Assembly: GCF_003097235.1 (NCBI RefSeq)
Contig: NZ_QEQQ01000011.1
Location: forward strand, 1-64,000
Source: Pseudomonas sp. CC120222-01a
Lineage (GTDB): Bacteria > Pseudomonadota > Gammaproteobacteria > Pseudomonadales > Pseudomonadaceae
DNA: 64,000 nt
Reading direction: 5' to 3'
Shown in pieces: positions 43,705-54,320 of this stretch. The translations under genes were made by a program, and so were the position numbers. Each line of letters opens with the position of its first letter. Position 1 is the first letter of the stretch. The notes under the pieces were generated by a model, which searched no databases, had not been told where the DNA came from, and saw nothing but the letters and a program-made list of their open reading frames with translations.

Positions 43705-44670
43705 TCAAGGCGCGCTGGCGACCTTGGCGGGGGGAGTCCAGATCACGTCCTTGATGCTCAGCGGCTTGGGAATCAGCTTGAGCGCCTGAAAGGTGTCGGC
43801 GATCTTCTGTTGCGCGGCCACCACTTGCGGGGTGAGCGGCTGAGCACCGTAGCCTTGGCGTTTCACCGAGGTCAGGGTGATGTCGGCGGGCAGGCCGAGC
43901 AGTGGCGCGACCTGGTCGGTGACTTCCTGTGGGTTGGCCTGGGACCACTGGCCCACGGCACGCACTTCGTCGATCAGGGTGCTGATCACAGCCGGGTGTT
44001 GGGTGGCGTAGTTGCGGGTGGCCAGGTAGAACTGGTGGTTGTCGACCAGATCCTGGCCATCACGCAGGGTACGGGCTTGCAACTGTTGCTCGGCGGCGGC
44101 CTGGTACGGGTCCCAGATCACCCAGGCATCGACGCTGCCACGCTCGAAGGCGGCGCGGGCATCGGCAGGTGGCAGGTAGACGGGCTGGATATCGCTGTAC
44201 TTGAGGCCGGCGTCTTGCAGGGCGCGGACCAGCAGGTAGTGAACGTTGGAGCCTTTGTTGAGGGCGACTTTCTTGCCTTTGAGTTCTTTCACCGACTGGA
44301 TCGGCGAGCCTTTCGGCACGAGGATGGCTTCGCTGTGCGGCGCCGGTGGCTCGTAGGCCACGTAGAGCAGGTCGGCGCCAGCGGCCTGGGCGAACACGGG
44401 CGGGGTCTCGCCGGTGACGCCGAAGTCGATCGAGCCGACGTTCAGCCCTTCGAGCAGCTGCGGGCCGCCGGGGAACTCGGTCCACTGCACTTGTACGCCC
44501 TGCTCGGCCAGGCGCTTCTCCAGCGTGCCCTTGGCCTTGAGCAGCACCAGGGTGCCGTATTTCTGGTAACCGATGCGCAGGCTCTCGGCCTGGGCTTGAG
44601 TGATGGCGCCGAAGGACACAGCCGCCGCAAACAGGGCGACCAGACCACGACGCAAGAAGACTGTGCGCAT
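43705..44670 (-). CDS. ssuA: Aliphatic sulfonate-binding periplasmic protein SsuA
   Basis: Periplasmic receptor for alkanesulfonates, 321 residues. The signal peptide is [20 protein letters not shown] plus GAITQAQA. The mature protein begins [20 protein letters not shown]. It is first in the local ssu unit. In P. putida the operon is normally ssuEADCBF, but here the 285 bases upstream hold no ssuE, only AT-rich DNA and part of a REP. Confidence 0.93.
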   Translation of the reverse strand: MRTVFLRRGLVALFAAAVSFGAITQAQAESLRIGYQKYGTLVLLKAKGTLEKRLAEQGVQVQWTEFPGGPQLLEGLNVGSIDFGVTGETPPVFAQAAGADLLYVAYEPPAPHSEAILVPKGSPIQSVKELKGKKVALNKGSNVHYLLVRALQDAGLKYSDIQPVYLPPADARAAFERGSVDAWVIWDPYQAAAEQQLQARTLRDGQDLVDNHQFYLATRNYATQHPAVISTLIDEVRAVGQWSQANPQEVTDQVAPLLGLPADITLTSVKRQGYGAQPLTPQVVAAQQKIADTFQALKLIPKPLSIKDVIWTPPAKVASAP

Positions 44671-44767
44671 GGCGCTCTCCTGTGCGATTGGGGTTCGGGT
44701 TGCACCTGCTTGCCTCGTTGGCGGGCGAGTAAGGTGGTGGAGCTTGTTTGCTGTTGAGGTGACATTA

Positions 44768-44826
44768 CCAGTCAGTTTATATATCTAGAAATCATATTTC
44801 TTCATTTGTTTATTCCTTTATTGCAT
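44768..44826 (-). promoter_or_regulatory. AT-rich promoter segment of the ssu operon
   Basis: About 60 AT-rich bases including TATATATCTAGAAATCATAT and a nearby GTTTATTCCTTTATT. It lies about 100-155 bases upstream of ssuA and is similar in composition to the other sulfur promoters in the window. A CysB-type site is likely but no exact motif can be fixed. Confidence 0.35.
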
Positions 44827-44837
44827 TACGTTTTGAA

Positions 44838-44866
44838 GGCCCTTTCGCGGGCGTGCCCGCGAAGAA
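44838..44866. repeat. Truncated REP element
   Basis: CCTTTCGCGGGCGTGCCCGC plus GAAGAAG, a REP core without its TCCCACAGG extension or its partner. It lies exactly in the gap where ssuE would be expected. Confidence 0.65.
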
Positions 44867-44894
44867 GCAAGCACCTTGCAACAGGCATAAAAAA

Positions 44895-44912
44895 GGGCCG
44901 TCGAAACGGCCC
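44895..44912 (-). terminator. Terminator of lsfA
   Basis: Hairpin GGGCCGT-CGAA-ACGGCCC followed on the minus strand by six T residues, 43 bases after the lsfA stop. Confidence 0.85.
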
Positions 44913-44955
44913 GAAAATCCCTGCTATGGCTAAGAGCAATGCAACGAGGTATTCA

Positions 44956-45594
44956 TCAACGGTTGGGTTGCGGGGTCAGCCGCAGATAGGGTTTCACTGC
45001 CCGATAACCTTTCGGGAAGCGCTGCCTGATTTCGTCTTCGTCCTTCAGCGAAGGCACGATCACCACCTCGTCACCGTCCTGCCAGTTACCTGGTGTGGCG
45101 ACCTTGTGGTTGTCGGTGAGCTGCAGCGAGTCGATCACCCGCAGGATTTCGTTGAAGTTGCGCCCGGTACTGGCCGGATAGGTAATGGTCAGGCGCACCT
45201 TCTTGTTCGGGTCGATGACGAACAGCGAGCGCACGGTGAGGGTGTCGCTGGCGTTGGGGTGAATCAGGTCGTACAGGTCGGAGACCTTGCGGTCGGCGTC
45301 GGCGATGATCGGGAAGTTGACCACGGTGTTCTGGGTCTCGTTGATATCCTCGATCCACTTGTGGTGCGAATCGACCGGATCGACCGACAGGGCGATGGCC
45401 TTCACGCCACGCTTGGCGAAATCTTCCTTGAGCTTGGCGGTCAGGCCCAGTTCAGTGGTGCACACCGGCGTGAAGTCCGCCGGGTGGGAGAACAGCACAC
45501 CCCAGCTGTTGCCCAGCCATTCGTGGAAGCGGATATTGCCTTCACTGGATTCCTGCTCGAAGTCCGGGGCGATGTCGCCGAGTTTGAGGCTCAT
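44956..45594 (-). CDS. lsfA: 1-Cys peroxiredoxin LsfA
   Basis: Thiol peroxidase induced by sulfate starvation in Pseudomonas, 212 residues, the usual size for the Prx6 group. The peroxidatic Cys45 lies in HPADFTPVCTTELG. The resolving Cys of 2-Cys enzymes is absent. The C-terminal region FNEILRVIDSLQL is typical. The start at 45594 (MSLKLGDIAPDF) is the family N-terminus, and the upstream in-frame extension is rejected. An AT-rich segment with an AAAAGTTATAAATAAATC motif lies 64-100 bases upstream. Confidence 0.95.
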   Translation of the reverse strand: MSLKLGDIAPDFEQESSEGNIRFHEWLGNSWGVLFSHPADFTPVCTTELGLTAKLKEDFAKRGVKAIALSVDPVDSHHKWIEDINETQNTVVNFPIIADADRKVSDLYDLIHPNASDTLTVRSLFVIDPNKKVRLTITYPASTGRNFNEILRVIDSLQLTDNHKVATPGNWQDGDEVVIVPSLKDEDEIRQRFPKGYRAVKPYLRLTPQPNR

Positions 45595-45657
45595 GGGGTG
45601 CGGCTCCTGTGCTGTGTTCTGGCTTATGGGTTCAATGTGCCTGCATTCGCAGAGAAA

Positions 45658-45694
45658 CAAAAAGAATAAATAATGATTTATTTATAACTTTTAT
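45658..45694 (-). promoter_or_regulatory. Candidate CysB-type operator of lsfA
   Basis: On the minus strand this reads AAAAGTTATAAATAAATCAT followed by TATTTATTCTTT. The first part matches the AAAAnTTATnnAT-like motif before tauA and sfnB, and TAAATAA/TTATTTA forms an internal dyad. Assignment to CysB is inference from location and base composition. Confidence 0.4.
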
Positions 45695-45717
45695 GCATAC
45701 GAAATTGCGGCCACAAA

Positions 45718-45742
45718 AAAGCCTCGCACTAGGCGAGGCTTT
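45718..45742 (-). terminator. Terminator of oprE
   Basis: Arms AAAGCCTCGC / GCGAGGCTTT with a five-base loop and six T residues after it on the minus strand. Confidence 0.85.
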
Positions 45743-45757
45743 CTGTGTGGCTACGAC

Positions 45758-47089
45758 TTACAGGAAGCTGTAAGTGTAGTTCACGATGAAGCGAGCCTGG
45801 TCCTGGTCGGCACTGGCTTCGTTGCTACCACCACGGTAGACGCCCTGGCGCAGGCTGAAGCCCAGGCCTTTGAGGGTGCCTTGCTGAATGGTGTAGTCGA
45901 TGCGTGCGTCACGCTCCCACTCGTTGTAGGTGCCGTGGCCGCTCTTGTAACGAATGTCGTCACCGCGCAGGTAGGCAACCGAGGCCTTCAGGCCTGGAAC
46001 GCCCAGCGAGGCGAAGTCATACGAGTACTGACCGAAGTTGGTGTTCTCACCAGCACGGGCAAACTGGTTGATCATGCTGTCGGTGAACAGGTAGAAGCTG
46101 GAGCCACCGGCACCTTCAGGACGGTTGTTGCCATCAACCACGTTGCCCTGGTTCAGCCAGACGAAACCGCCGTCATCGCTGACCTGCTGACGACCGAGCA
46201 GGAACGCGTGGCCACCGAGGGTGTAGGTGAACATGGCAGACCAGGTCTTGTTGTCGATCTTGCCGGTATTCTTGGCGTAGCCGCCGTTGTTGTTGAAGTT
46301 GTAGCCGCCGCCGTGACCGTTGTTGCCGTCGCTGCTGCTGTCAAAGTAGCGCAGGTCGGTCTTGAACGACTGGTCGTCAGCGATCTTGAACACGTGAGTC
46401 GCGCCCAGGAAGTGCTGCTTGTAGAAGTCTTCCAGGTTCGAGTAGTAGTACTGCAGGGTCAGGTCTGGAGTGAGCTTGTAGTCCAGGCCACCGAAGCGGA
46501 ACTTGTTGCTGTCGGCAGTGGCGCCGGCAACGGACAGACCGGTGCGGTTACTCGAAGCACGGCCCATGGCGTGGGTCAGCTGACCGGCGTTGACGGTCAG
46601 GTTGTCGATTTCTTTCGACTGGATGGTGCCACCTTCGAAGGTCTGCGGCAGCAGACGACCGTCGTTGGAGACCAGGATCGGCAGGTTTGGCGCCAGGGCG
46701 CTACCGAAGTGAACTTCGGTCTTCGAGAAGCGGGCCTTGGCGTTGGCGCCAAAGCGTGCCCACTGGTCTACCGCCGAACCGTCGCTGTCGCTAGGGAAGA
46801 AGGTGCCGACGTCAGGGTGCTTGCCACGGCCGCCGTCCAGGTGAATACCCCACAGGGCCTGGGCGTCAACACCGAAGCCTACGGTGCCTGGAGTGAAACC
46901 GGAGATGTAGTCGAGCTTGAAGCCCTGACCCGACTCACGGTTGTCGGCACCGCCATCGCGGTTGTCGTTGTTGAAGTACATGGTGCGCGAGCTCAGCGAC
47001 AGTTTGCTGTCCTCGACGAAACCGGCGGCACCTGCTGCTTGGGCGAAAACCCCCACGGCCACGGCCAGAGCCAGGCTGGACTTGTACAT
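45758..47089 (-). CDS. oprE: OprD-family outer-membrane porin (OprE-like)
   Basis: Outer-membrane channel of the OprD family, 443 residues. The signal peptide is MYKSSLALAVAVGVFAQAAG. The mature protein starts AAGFVEDSKLSLSSRTMYFN, has TPGTVGFGVDAQALWGIHLD and ends NYTYSFL. The last residue is Leu after Phe rather than Phe itself, slightly unusual. The position next to lsfA and tau suggests it may pass sulfonates or other small anions. It has its own terminator. Confidence 0.85.
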   Translation of the reverse strand: MYKSSLALAVAVGVFAQAAGAAGFVEDSKLSLSSRTMYFNNDNRDGGADNRESGQGFKLDYISGFTPGTVGFGVDAQALWGIHLDGGRGKHPDVGTFFPSDSDGSAVDQWARFGANAKARFSKTEVHFGSALAPNLPILVSNDGRLLPQTFEGGTIQSKEIDNLTVNAGQLTHAMGRASSNRTGLSVAGATADSNKFRFGGLDYKLTPDLTLQYYYSNLEDFYKQHFLGATHVFKIADDQSFKTDLRYFDSSSDGNNGHGGGYNFNNNGGYAKNTGKIDNKTWSAMFTYTLGGHAFLLGRQQVSDDGGFVWLNQGNVVDGNNRPEGAGGSSFYLFTDSMINQFARAGENTNFGQYSYDFASLGVPGLKASVAYLRGDDIRYKSGHGTYNEWERDARIDYTIQQGTLKGLGFSLRQGVYRGGSNEASADQDQARFIVNYTYSFL

Positions 47090-47373
47090 GTTTTGCTCCT
47101 CTACGTTCTAATTCTTGTGTATCTCTGGCGGCAGGATCTGTTGCCCCGCTCTACCGTGGATGGGCGATTAGCCCCAAAGCGTGACCATTTAGTCAATCGT
47201 TTCTAAACGTTTCTCGACTTTGGTCTAAGACGCCCCCTGCGCTACAGGATAATGACAATCCTATAAATCCAAAATGACCGTTTTATGAATTCGTCAGATT
47301 TTTAAGGAATATCGTAGGAACCTTTACTGCAAAAAGTTGTATCGGCGCCGTCAATCATACCTTTAGGTTATTT

Positions 47374-47385
47374 GCAAACGTTTGC
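47374..47385. promoter_or_regulatory. Perfect palindrome GCAAACGTTTGC (LacI-family-like operator)
   Basis: The core matches the type of site bound by LacI/PurR-family repressors (AAACGTTT centre). It lies about 285 bases from the oprE start and 205 from the tauA start. No such regulator gene is nearby. Confidence 0.3.
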
Positions 47386-47506
47386 CGACCAGCAACCGGT
47401 CACATCCCCTTACGAAGGGAAAAAAGATTAGCAGCGAATCGCCGTTGCGCCAGGTGCCTTTTCCGGCTATGGCCAGCGTTAAAGCGTTTGGCTCCTAAGC
47501 TAATTC

Positions 47507-47526
47507 TAAAAAGTTATTTATTTTCT
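47507..47526 (+). promoter_or_regulatory. Candidate CysB-type operator of tauABCD
   Basis: TAAAAAGTTATTTATTTTCT, about 65-85 bases before the tauA start. It shares AAAAGTTAT-nn-AT with the lsfA and sfnB upstream regions. Confidence 0.4.
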
Positions 47527-47589
47527 ATTTCTTAGATCATTTAGCCTTCTCGCCATCCAGTACATCGATTGCCTGACGAGAGGTTCACC

Positions 47590-48561
47590 ATGATCCCGCA
47601 CGCTCCGCTGCGCCTGTTCGCCGCCCTGACCCTCGCCAGCGCCAGCTGGTTGGCCCAGGCCGCCGACCTCACCGTTGCCTACCAGACCACCGTCGACCCG
47701 GCCAAGGTGGCCCAGGTCGATGGCAACTACGAAAAAGCCAGCAAGGCCAGCATCGACTGGCGCAAGTTCGATAACGGTGCCGACGTGATCACCGCCGTGG
47801 CCAGCGGCGACGTGCAAATCGGCTACCTCGGTTCCAGCCCGCTGGCTGCCGCCGCTACCCGCAAGCTGCCGGTCGAGACCTTCCTCATCGCCACCCAGAT
47901 CGGTGCCGGCGAGGCCCTGGTCGCCCGCGACAGCATCAAGACCCCGCAGGACCTGGTCGGCAAGAAAGTCGCCGTGCCGTTCGTTTCCACCGGCCACTAC
48001 AGCCTGCTGGCCGCGCTGAAAAGCTGGAACATCGACCCGTCCAAGGTGCAGATCCTCAACCTCGCACCACCGGCAATCATCGCCGCCTGGAAGCGCGGCG
48101 ACATTGACGCCACCTACGTCTGGGACCCGGCCTTGGGCGTGGCCAAGGAAAACGGCAAGGTGCTGATCACCTCCGGTGAACTGGCCGAAAAAGGCGCACC
48201 GACCTTCGATGCCTGGATCGTGCGCAAGGACTTCGCCGCCAAGCACCCGGACGTGGTCAAGGCCTTCGCCAAGGTCACCCTCGACGCCTACGCCGACTAC
48301 CGCAAAGACCCGCAAGCCTGGCTGGCCAACCCGGACAACGTCGCCAAGCTGGCCAAGCTGTCCGGCGCCAAGCCGACCGATATCCCGGTGCTGCTGCAGG
48401 GCAACGTCTACCCGCTGGCCGCCGACCAGACCAGGGAACTGGGCGCGCCCACCACCCAGGCACTGACCGACACGGCCACCTTCCTCAAACAGCAAGGCAA
48501 GGTCGACGCGGTGCTGCCCGACTACTCGCCGTACGTCAGCGCCCAGTACATCCCCAACTAA
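47590..48561 (+). CDS. tauA: Taurine-binding periplasmic protein TauA
   Basis: Periplasmic receptor of the taurine ABC transporter, 323 residues. The signal peptide is MIPHAPLRLFAALTLASASW plus LAQA, and the mature start is ADLTVAYQTTVDPAKVAQVD. Characteristic segments are IGYLGSSPLAAAATRKLPVE and TYVWDPALGVAKENGK. The ATG at 47590 has GAGAGG upstream. It begins the tauABCD operon. Confidence 0.94.
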   Translation: MIPHAPLRLFAALTLASASWLAQAADLTVAYQTTVDPAKVAQVDGNYEKASKASIDWRKFDNGADVITAVASGDVQIGYLGSSPLAAAATRKLPVETFLIATQIGAGEALVARDSIKTPQDLVGKKVAVPFVSTGHYSLLAALKSWNIDPSKVQILNLAPPAIIAAWKRGDIDATYVWDPALGVAKENGKVLITSGELAEKGAPTFDAWIVRKDFAAKHPDVVKAFAKVTLDAYADYRKDPQAWLANPDNVAKLAKLSGAKPTDIPVLLQGNVYPLAADQTRELGAPTTQALTDTATFLKQQGKVDAVLPDYSPYVSAQYIPN

Positions 48562-48585
48562 GACTGCAATCGCACGGAGCCTGCC

Positions 48586-49370
48586 ATGGCCTTGCTCGAA
48601 CTGGAGCGCATCAGCGCACAGTACCCCGGCGCCACCGCCCCGGTGCTGGCCGACATCAACCTGAGCCTGGGGCCGCGCCAACTGCTGGTGGCCCTGGGGC
48701 CATCCGGCAGTGGCAAGACCTCGCTGCTGAACCTGATCGCCGGCTTCGTCGCCCCGAGCGGCGGGCACATCACCCTTGATGGCGTGCCGGTACAGGGCCC
48801 GGGGGCCGAGCGTGGCGTGGTGTTCCAGGATGATGCCCTGCTGCCTTGGCAGAACGTGCTGGGCAACGTCGCCTTCGGCCTGGAACTGGCCGGAGTGCCC
48901 CGTGCCCAGCGTGAGGCCAAGGCCCGCGAGATGCTGGCCCTGGTCGACCTCGACGGCTTCGGCGAGCGGCGCATCTGGCAACTGTCTGGTGGCCAGAAGC
49001 AGCGCGTGGGCCTGGCCCGTGCGCTGGCCGCCGACCCGCGGGTGCTGCTGATGGACGAACCGTTCGGCGCCCTCGATGCCTTCACCCGCGAGCAAATGCA
49101 GGAACTGCTGCTGCAAGTCTGGCAACGCACCGCCAAACCGGTGTTCCTGATCACCCACGACATCGAGGAAGCGGTGTTCCTCGCCAGCGAACTGGTGCTG
49201 CTGGCGCCTAACCCCGGCCGTGTGGTCGAGCGCCTGCAACTCGATTTCGGCCAGCGCTATGCGGCGGGCGAGTCGGCCCGGGCGATCAAGTCCGATCCAC
49301 GCTTCATCGAGACCCGCGAGCATGTACTGGCCCGCGTGTTCTCCCAACGCCAAAGCCTGCAGGAGCGCGC

Positions 49371-49374
<4 letters not shown>
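48586..49374 (+). CDS. tauB: Taurine ABC transporter, ATPase TauB
   Basis: Cytoplasmic ATPase of the taurine importer, 262 residues. Walker A is [13 protein letters not shown], the signature is [15 protein letters not shown], Walker B is [13 protein letters not shown] and the H-loop is [11 protein letters not shown]. It is 24 bases after tauA and overlaps tauC by 4 bases, as expected for one operon. Confidence 0.94.
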
Positions 49375-51093
<1,719 letters not shown>

Positions 51094-51104
51094 CAGGCCC
51101 CTGG

Positions 51105-51207
51105 GAGGCCTTCGGCCTCCTTTCGCGACACAAGGCCGCTCCTACAGGAGATCGCGTACCCCTGTAGGAGCGGCCTTGTGTCGCGAGAGGGCCGCAAAGC
51201 GGCCCCG
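51105..51207. repeat. REPIN
   Basis: GAGGCCTTCGGCCTCCTTTC plus GCGACACAAGGCCGCTCC is mirrored by GGAGCGGCCTTGTGTCGCGA plus GAGGGCCGC around CTACAGG/CCTGTAG. It lies between the convergent tauD and BCCT genes. Confidence 0.85.
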
Positions 51208-51212
51208 ACGAT

Positions 51213-53216
51213 CTAGCGGACCAGATGCAGGAACTGCATGTGCCGCTCGTACTGGTCGAGGATGTCGTTGATGATCTGCTCCTTGCTGTAGCCCACCAGG
51301 TCATAGTTCTGGCTGCCTTCGCTCAGGTGCACCTCGGCGCGGTAGTAACGGCGGTTCTTCAACTCCTGCGTGCCCAGCCCACCCAGCGCGAACGACGGCG
51401 TGAAGTAACCACGCATCTGCACCTGGTAGATGAATGGCTGCTCCTCGCCATGGCCAACCTTCAGGCTGACGTTGTCATGGCTCGGGTCGTCCTGGGTCAC
51501 CAGCACCAGGCCTTTCTGCTCGAACACCTCACGCACATCGGCAATCGCCGGGCGCACCACGTCGTCCATGAAGCGGTACACCTCGTCCCGCGACGGGAAA
51601 TGCACGGCCTGGCTCAAGCGTTGACGCCAGCCACCGCGACCACGGCGTGACTGGGCGAACGGTGCCAGCGAGTGCATCTGCGCGATCTGCCGCTGGCTCT
51701 CCAGGTAGAAGGCCTTGTGCAGCCCCCACATCATGCACAGCAGGATCAGCGAGAACGGCAGCGAGGTCAGCACCACCGCCGACTTCAGCGAGTCGATGCT
51801 GCCGGCGAACAGCAGGCCGCTGGTGATCAGCGCAGTCATCGCGCCCCAGAAGATGCGCAACCAGTTCGGCCCGTCTTCATCGGCACCGCCGCCCTTGGCG
51901 GACAAGGTCGACAGCACCACGGTGCCGGAGTCGGCTGAAGTAACGAAGAACACAAAGCTGATGAACACCGTCACGGCGATCACCGTCTTGCTCCACGGGT
52001 AGGTTTCCAGCAGCAGGTACAGGCTCATCGACGGGTTGTCCAACGCCGATTGGCCGAGCGCAGTCATGCCGTGGTTGATCACCTGGTCCAGCGCGCTGTT
52101 GCCGAAGATCGACATCCACGCCAGGGTGAAGCCCAGCGGAATCAGCAGCACGCCGAAGACGAACTCACGGATGGTGCGGCCACGCGAGATGCGCGCAATG
52201 AACAAGCCCACGAACGGTGCCCAGGCAATCCACCAGGCCCAGTAGAACACCGTCCAGCCACCCAGCCAGTCACGTTGCTCGCCATAGGCGTACACGTCGA
52301 AGCTCTTGCGCGGCAAGGCGCCGAGGTAATCGCCGAGGTTCTGGATCAGGGTATTGAACAGGTGCTGGGTGGGCCCGGCGAACAGCACGAACAACAGCAG
52401 CGCACAGGCCAGGAACAGGTTGATGTCGCTCATCACCCGTACGCCCTTCTCCACGCCCGCCACAGCTACCGCCACTGCCGCGCCCATCATCAGCGCGATG
52501 AGGATCACCTGCACCCACTGGCTGTGGCTGATACCGAACAGGTAGTCGAGGCCGGCGTTCAGGTGCAGCACACCAAAGCCCATGTCGGCGCCCAGGCCGA
52601 ACACCGTGGCGATGATGCCGAAGCCGTCCACGGCATAGCCGATAGGGCCGTTGATACGTTTGCCGATCAGCGGATACAGCGCCGAACGCAAGGCCAGCGG
52701 CAGGTTGTGGCGGTAGGCGAAGTAGGCCAGCGCCATGCCGACAAAGGCGAATACGCCCCAGCCATGCAGGCCCCAGTGCAGGAACAGGATCTCCATCGCC
52801 TGGCGCCCGGCCTCGGCCGTGCCCCCTTCGCCCTGGGGCGGGGTGAGCATGTGGGTCAGCGGTTCGGACACGCAGAAGAAGAACAGCGTGATGCTGATAC
52901 CGGCGGCGAACAGCATGCCGGCCCAGGACAGGTAACTGAACTCGGGCTCGTCATGGTCGGCACCGAGCTTGATCTTGCCGTAGCCAGACAAGGCCGTGAC
53001 CACCACGAACACCAGGTACAGGGTCATGGCCAGCATGTAGTACCAGCCGACCGTGTTGGCCGCCCAGTTCTGCGCCGCCAGCAGCCACTCACCGGCAGCC
53101 TGCGGGAAGGCGACGACCACGAGGCCAAAGATAAGAATGAAACTAGCCGCGAAGTAGAACACCGGCGGGTTCATGCGGATCTTGCCATTGGCAAGGGATG
53201 GGGACGGTGCACTCAT
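51213..53216 (-). CDS. betT: BCCT-family betaine/choline/carnitine transporter
   Basis: Secondary transporter for quaternary amines and possibly related zwitterions, 667 residues. Twelve membrane segments fill about residues 12-510, for example FYFAASFILIFGLVVVAFPQ. The BCCT signature area is WTVFYWAWWIAWAPFVGLFI plus ARISRGRTIREF. The last 150 residues form a cytoplasmic tail, as in BetT proteins that sense osmolarity. The start at 53216 (MSAPSPSLANGK) has GAGG ten bases upstream, and a longer frame to 53321 lacks membrane or family features. The choice of symbol is by general similarity. Its place between tau and cysteine genes raises the option of a sulfur-containing substrate, unproven. 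Confidence 0.85.
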   Translation of the reverse strand: MSAPSPSLANGKIRMNPPVFYFAASFILIFGLVVVAFPQAAGEWLLAAQNWAANTVGWYYMLAMTLYLVFVVVTALSGYGKIKLGADHDEPEFSYLSWAGMLFAAGISITLFFFCVSEPLTHMLTPPQGEGGTAEAGRQAMEILFLHWGLHGWGVFAFVGMALAYFAYRHNLPLALRSALYPLIGKRINGPIGYAVDGFGIIATVFGLGADMGFGVLHLNAGLDYLFGISHSQWVQVILIALMMGAAVAVAVAGVEKGVRVMSDINLFLACALLLFVLFAGPTQHLFNTLIQNLGDYLGALPRKSFDVYAYGEQRDWLGGWTVFYWAWWIAWAPFVGLFIARISRGRTIREFVFGVLLIPLGFTLAWMSIFGNSALDQVINHGMTALGQSALDNPSMSLYLLLETYPWSKTVIAVTVFISFVFFVTSADSGTVVLSTLSAKGGGADEDGPNWLRIFWGAMTALITSGLLFAGSIDSLKSAVVLTSLPFSLILLCMMWGLHKAFYLESQRQIAQMHSLAPFAQSRRGRGGWRQRLSQAVHFPSRDEVYRFMDDVVRPAIADVREVFEQKGLVLVTQDDPSHDNVSLKVGHGEEQPFIYQVQMRGYFTPSFALGGLGTQELKNRRYYRAEVHLSEGSQNYDLVGYSKEQIINDILDQYERHMQFLHLVR

Positions 53217-53358
53217 GAAACAGGCACCTCGTCGATCGACGTGAGGTTCGGAATGAACGGGTTCAGCAAAGGAATCCTCCTGTTGAACACCGGCAGCGGA
53301 CCAGCGTTTTTCATTGAACAAGCGTTCAAGTTAAACATGGATCGGCTTTCAAAGCGAA

Positions 53359-53382
53359 CCGGGGCGCCGATTGGCGCCCCGG
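53359..53382 (-). terminator. Possible terminator of epsC
   Basis: Perfect arms CCGGGGCGCC / GGCGCCCCGG with loop GATT, 6 bases after the epsC stop. No T run follows, so efficiency is uncertain. Confidence 0.45.
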
Positions 53383-53387
53383 GTAAC

Positions 53388-54320
53388 TCAGTTCTTGTCC
53401 TGGCAGTCCAGCTGCAGGTTGGCCTGGGTGATGTTGCTTTCGGCCGGCACGCTGCGGGTCAGCCAGACATTGCCGCCAATGGTCGAGCCCTTGCCGATGG
53501 TGATCCGTCCCAGGATCGTCGCCCCGGCATAGATCACCACGTCGTCCTCGACGATCGGGTGGCGTGGCAGCCCCTTGTGCAGCGTCCCCGACTCATCGCT
53601 GGGGAAGCGCTTGGCGCCCAGGGTAACCGCCTGGTAGATGCGCACCCGCTCACCGATGATCGCGGTCTCGCCAATCACCACGCCGGTACCGTGGTCGATG
53701 AAGAAGCTCTGGCCGATCTGCGCGCCGGGGTGAATATCGATACCGGTGGCCGAATGCGCCAGCTCCGAGCTGATACGCGCCAGCAGCGGCAGACCCGCCT
53801 GATAAAGGTGGTGCGCCAGACGGTGGTGAATGATCGCCAGGATCCCCGGATAGCACAGCAATACCTCGTCTACGCTGCGCGCCGCCGGGTCGCCGTGATA
53901 GGCAGCCAGCACATCGGTATCGAGCAACACACGCAGGCCCGGCAAGGCCGCCGCGAAGTCCTGGATCAGGCGCAGGGCCTGGGCGTCGATACCCTCCAGC
54001 CCCGTCTTGCTCTGGCGGGCGGCGTAGCGCAGTTCCAGCCGCGCCTGCGCCAGCAATGCCGTCAGCGCCGCGTCGAGGGTATGGCCGACGTAGAAGTCTT
54101 CACTTTCTTCACGCAGGTCGACCGGGCCCAGGCGCATCGGAAACAGCGCCCCGCACAGCTGTTCGAGAATCTGCCGCATGGCCTCGCGCGAAGGCAGTTC
54201 GCGCCCGCCCTGCTCGCCACTGCTGCGGCCATTGCGGCTGCGCCATTGCTCGCGGGCTCCGCGCAGGCCGCTGACGATGCTGTGCAGTTGCCAGTGCCCA
54301 GATGAAGGTTGTTCGCTCAC
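53388..54320 (-). CDS. epsC: Serine O-acetyltransferase EpsC
   Basis: Makes O-acetylserine, the carbon acceptor of sulfide in cysteine synthesis. It has 310 residues, the long EpsC type rather than the short CysE. The helical N-terminal region is followed by a left-handed hexapeptide-repeat domain (GIDIHPGAQIGQSFFIDHGT, GVVIGETAIIGERVRIYQ). The catalytic His of the HGTG site is present. The C-terminal region LQLDCQDKN is short. It is divergent from the cystine-type ABC transporter, and both may share one regulatory region with a 31-bp dyad. Confidence 0.9.
   Translation of the reverse strand: MSEQPSSGHWQLHSIVSGLRGAREQWRSRNGRSSGEQGGRELPSREAMRQILEQLCGALFPMRLGPVDLREESEDFYVGHTLDAALTALLAQARLELRYAARQSKTGLEGIDAQALRLIQDFAAALPGLRVLLDTDVLAAYHGDPAARSVDEVLLCYPGILAIIHHRLAHHLYQAGLPLLARISSELAHSATGIDIHPGAQIGQSFFIDHGTGVVIGETAIIGERVRIYQAVTLGAKRFPSDESGTLHKGLPRHPIVEDDVVIYAGATILGRITIGKGSTIGGNVWLTRSVPAESNITQANLQLDCQDKN

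Larger units (their letters stand above)
47090..47589. other. Divergent regulatory region between oprE and tauA
   Basis: These 500 bases contain no believable gene. AT-rich tracts lie at about 47180-47330 and 47495-47550. There is a perfect 12-bp palindrome GCAAACGTTTGC (47374-47385), an imperfect CGTTTCTAAACG word near 47200 and the AAAAAGTTATTTATTTT motif near 47508. Both promoters must lie here. Confidence 0.55.

Noticed and set aside
47518..49353. Antisense frame over tauA-tauB (611 codons)
   Set aside because: It covers two coupled tau genes with clear motifs. The composition is that of a shadow.
52050..54305. Antisense frame over the BCCT and epsC genes (751 codons)
   Set aside because: It runs across a gene boundary and the gap between two supported genes and has no recognisable domain.
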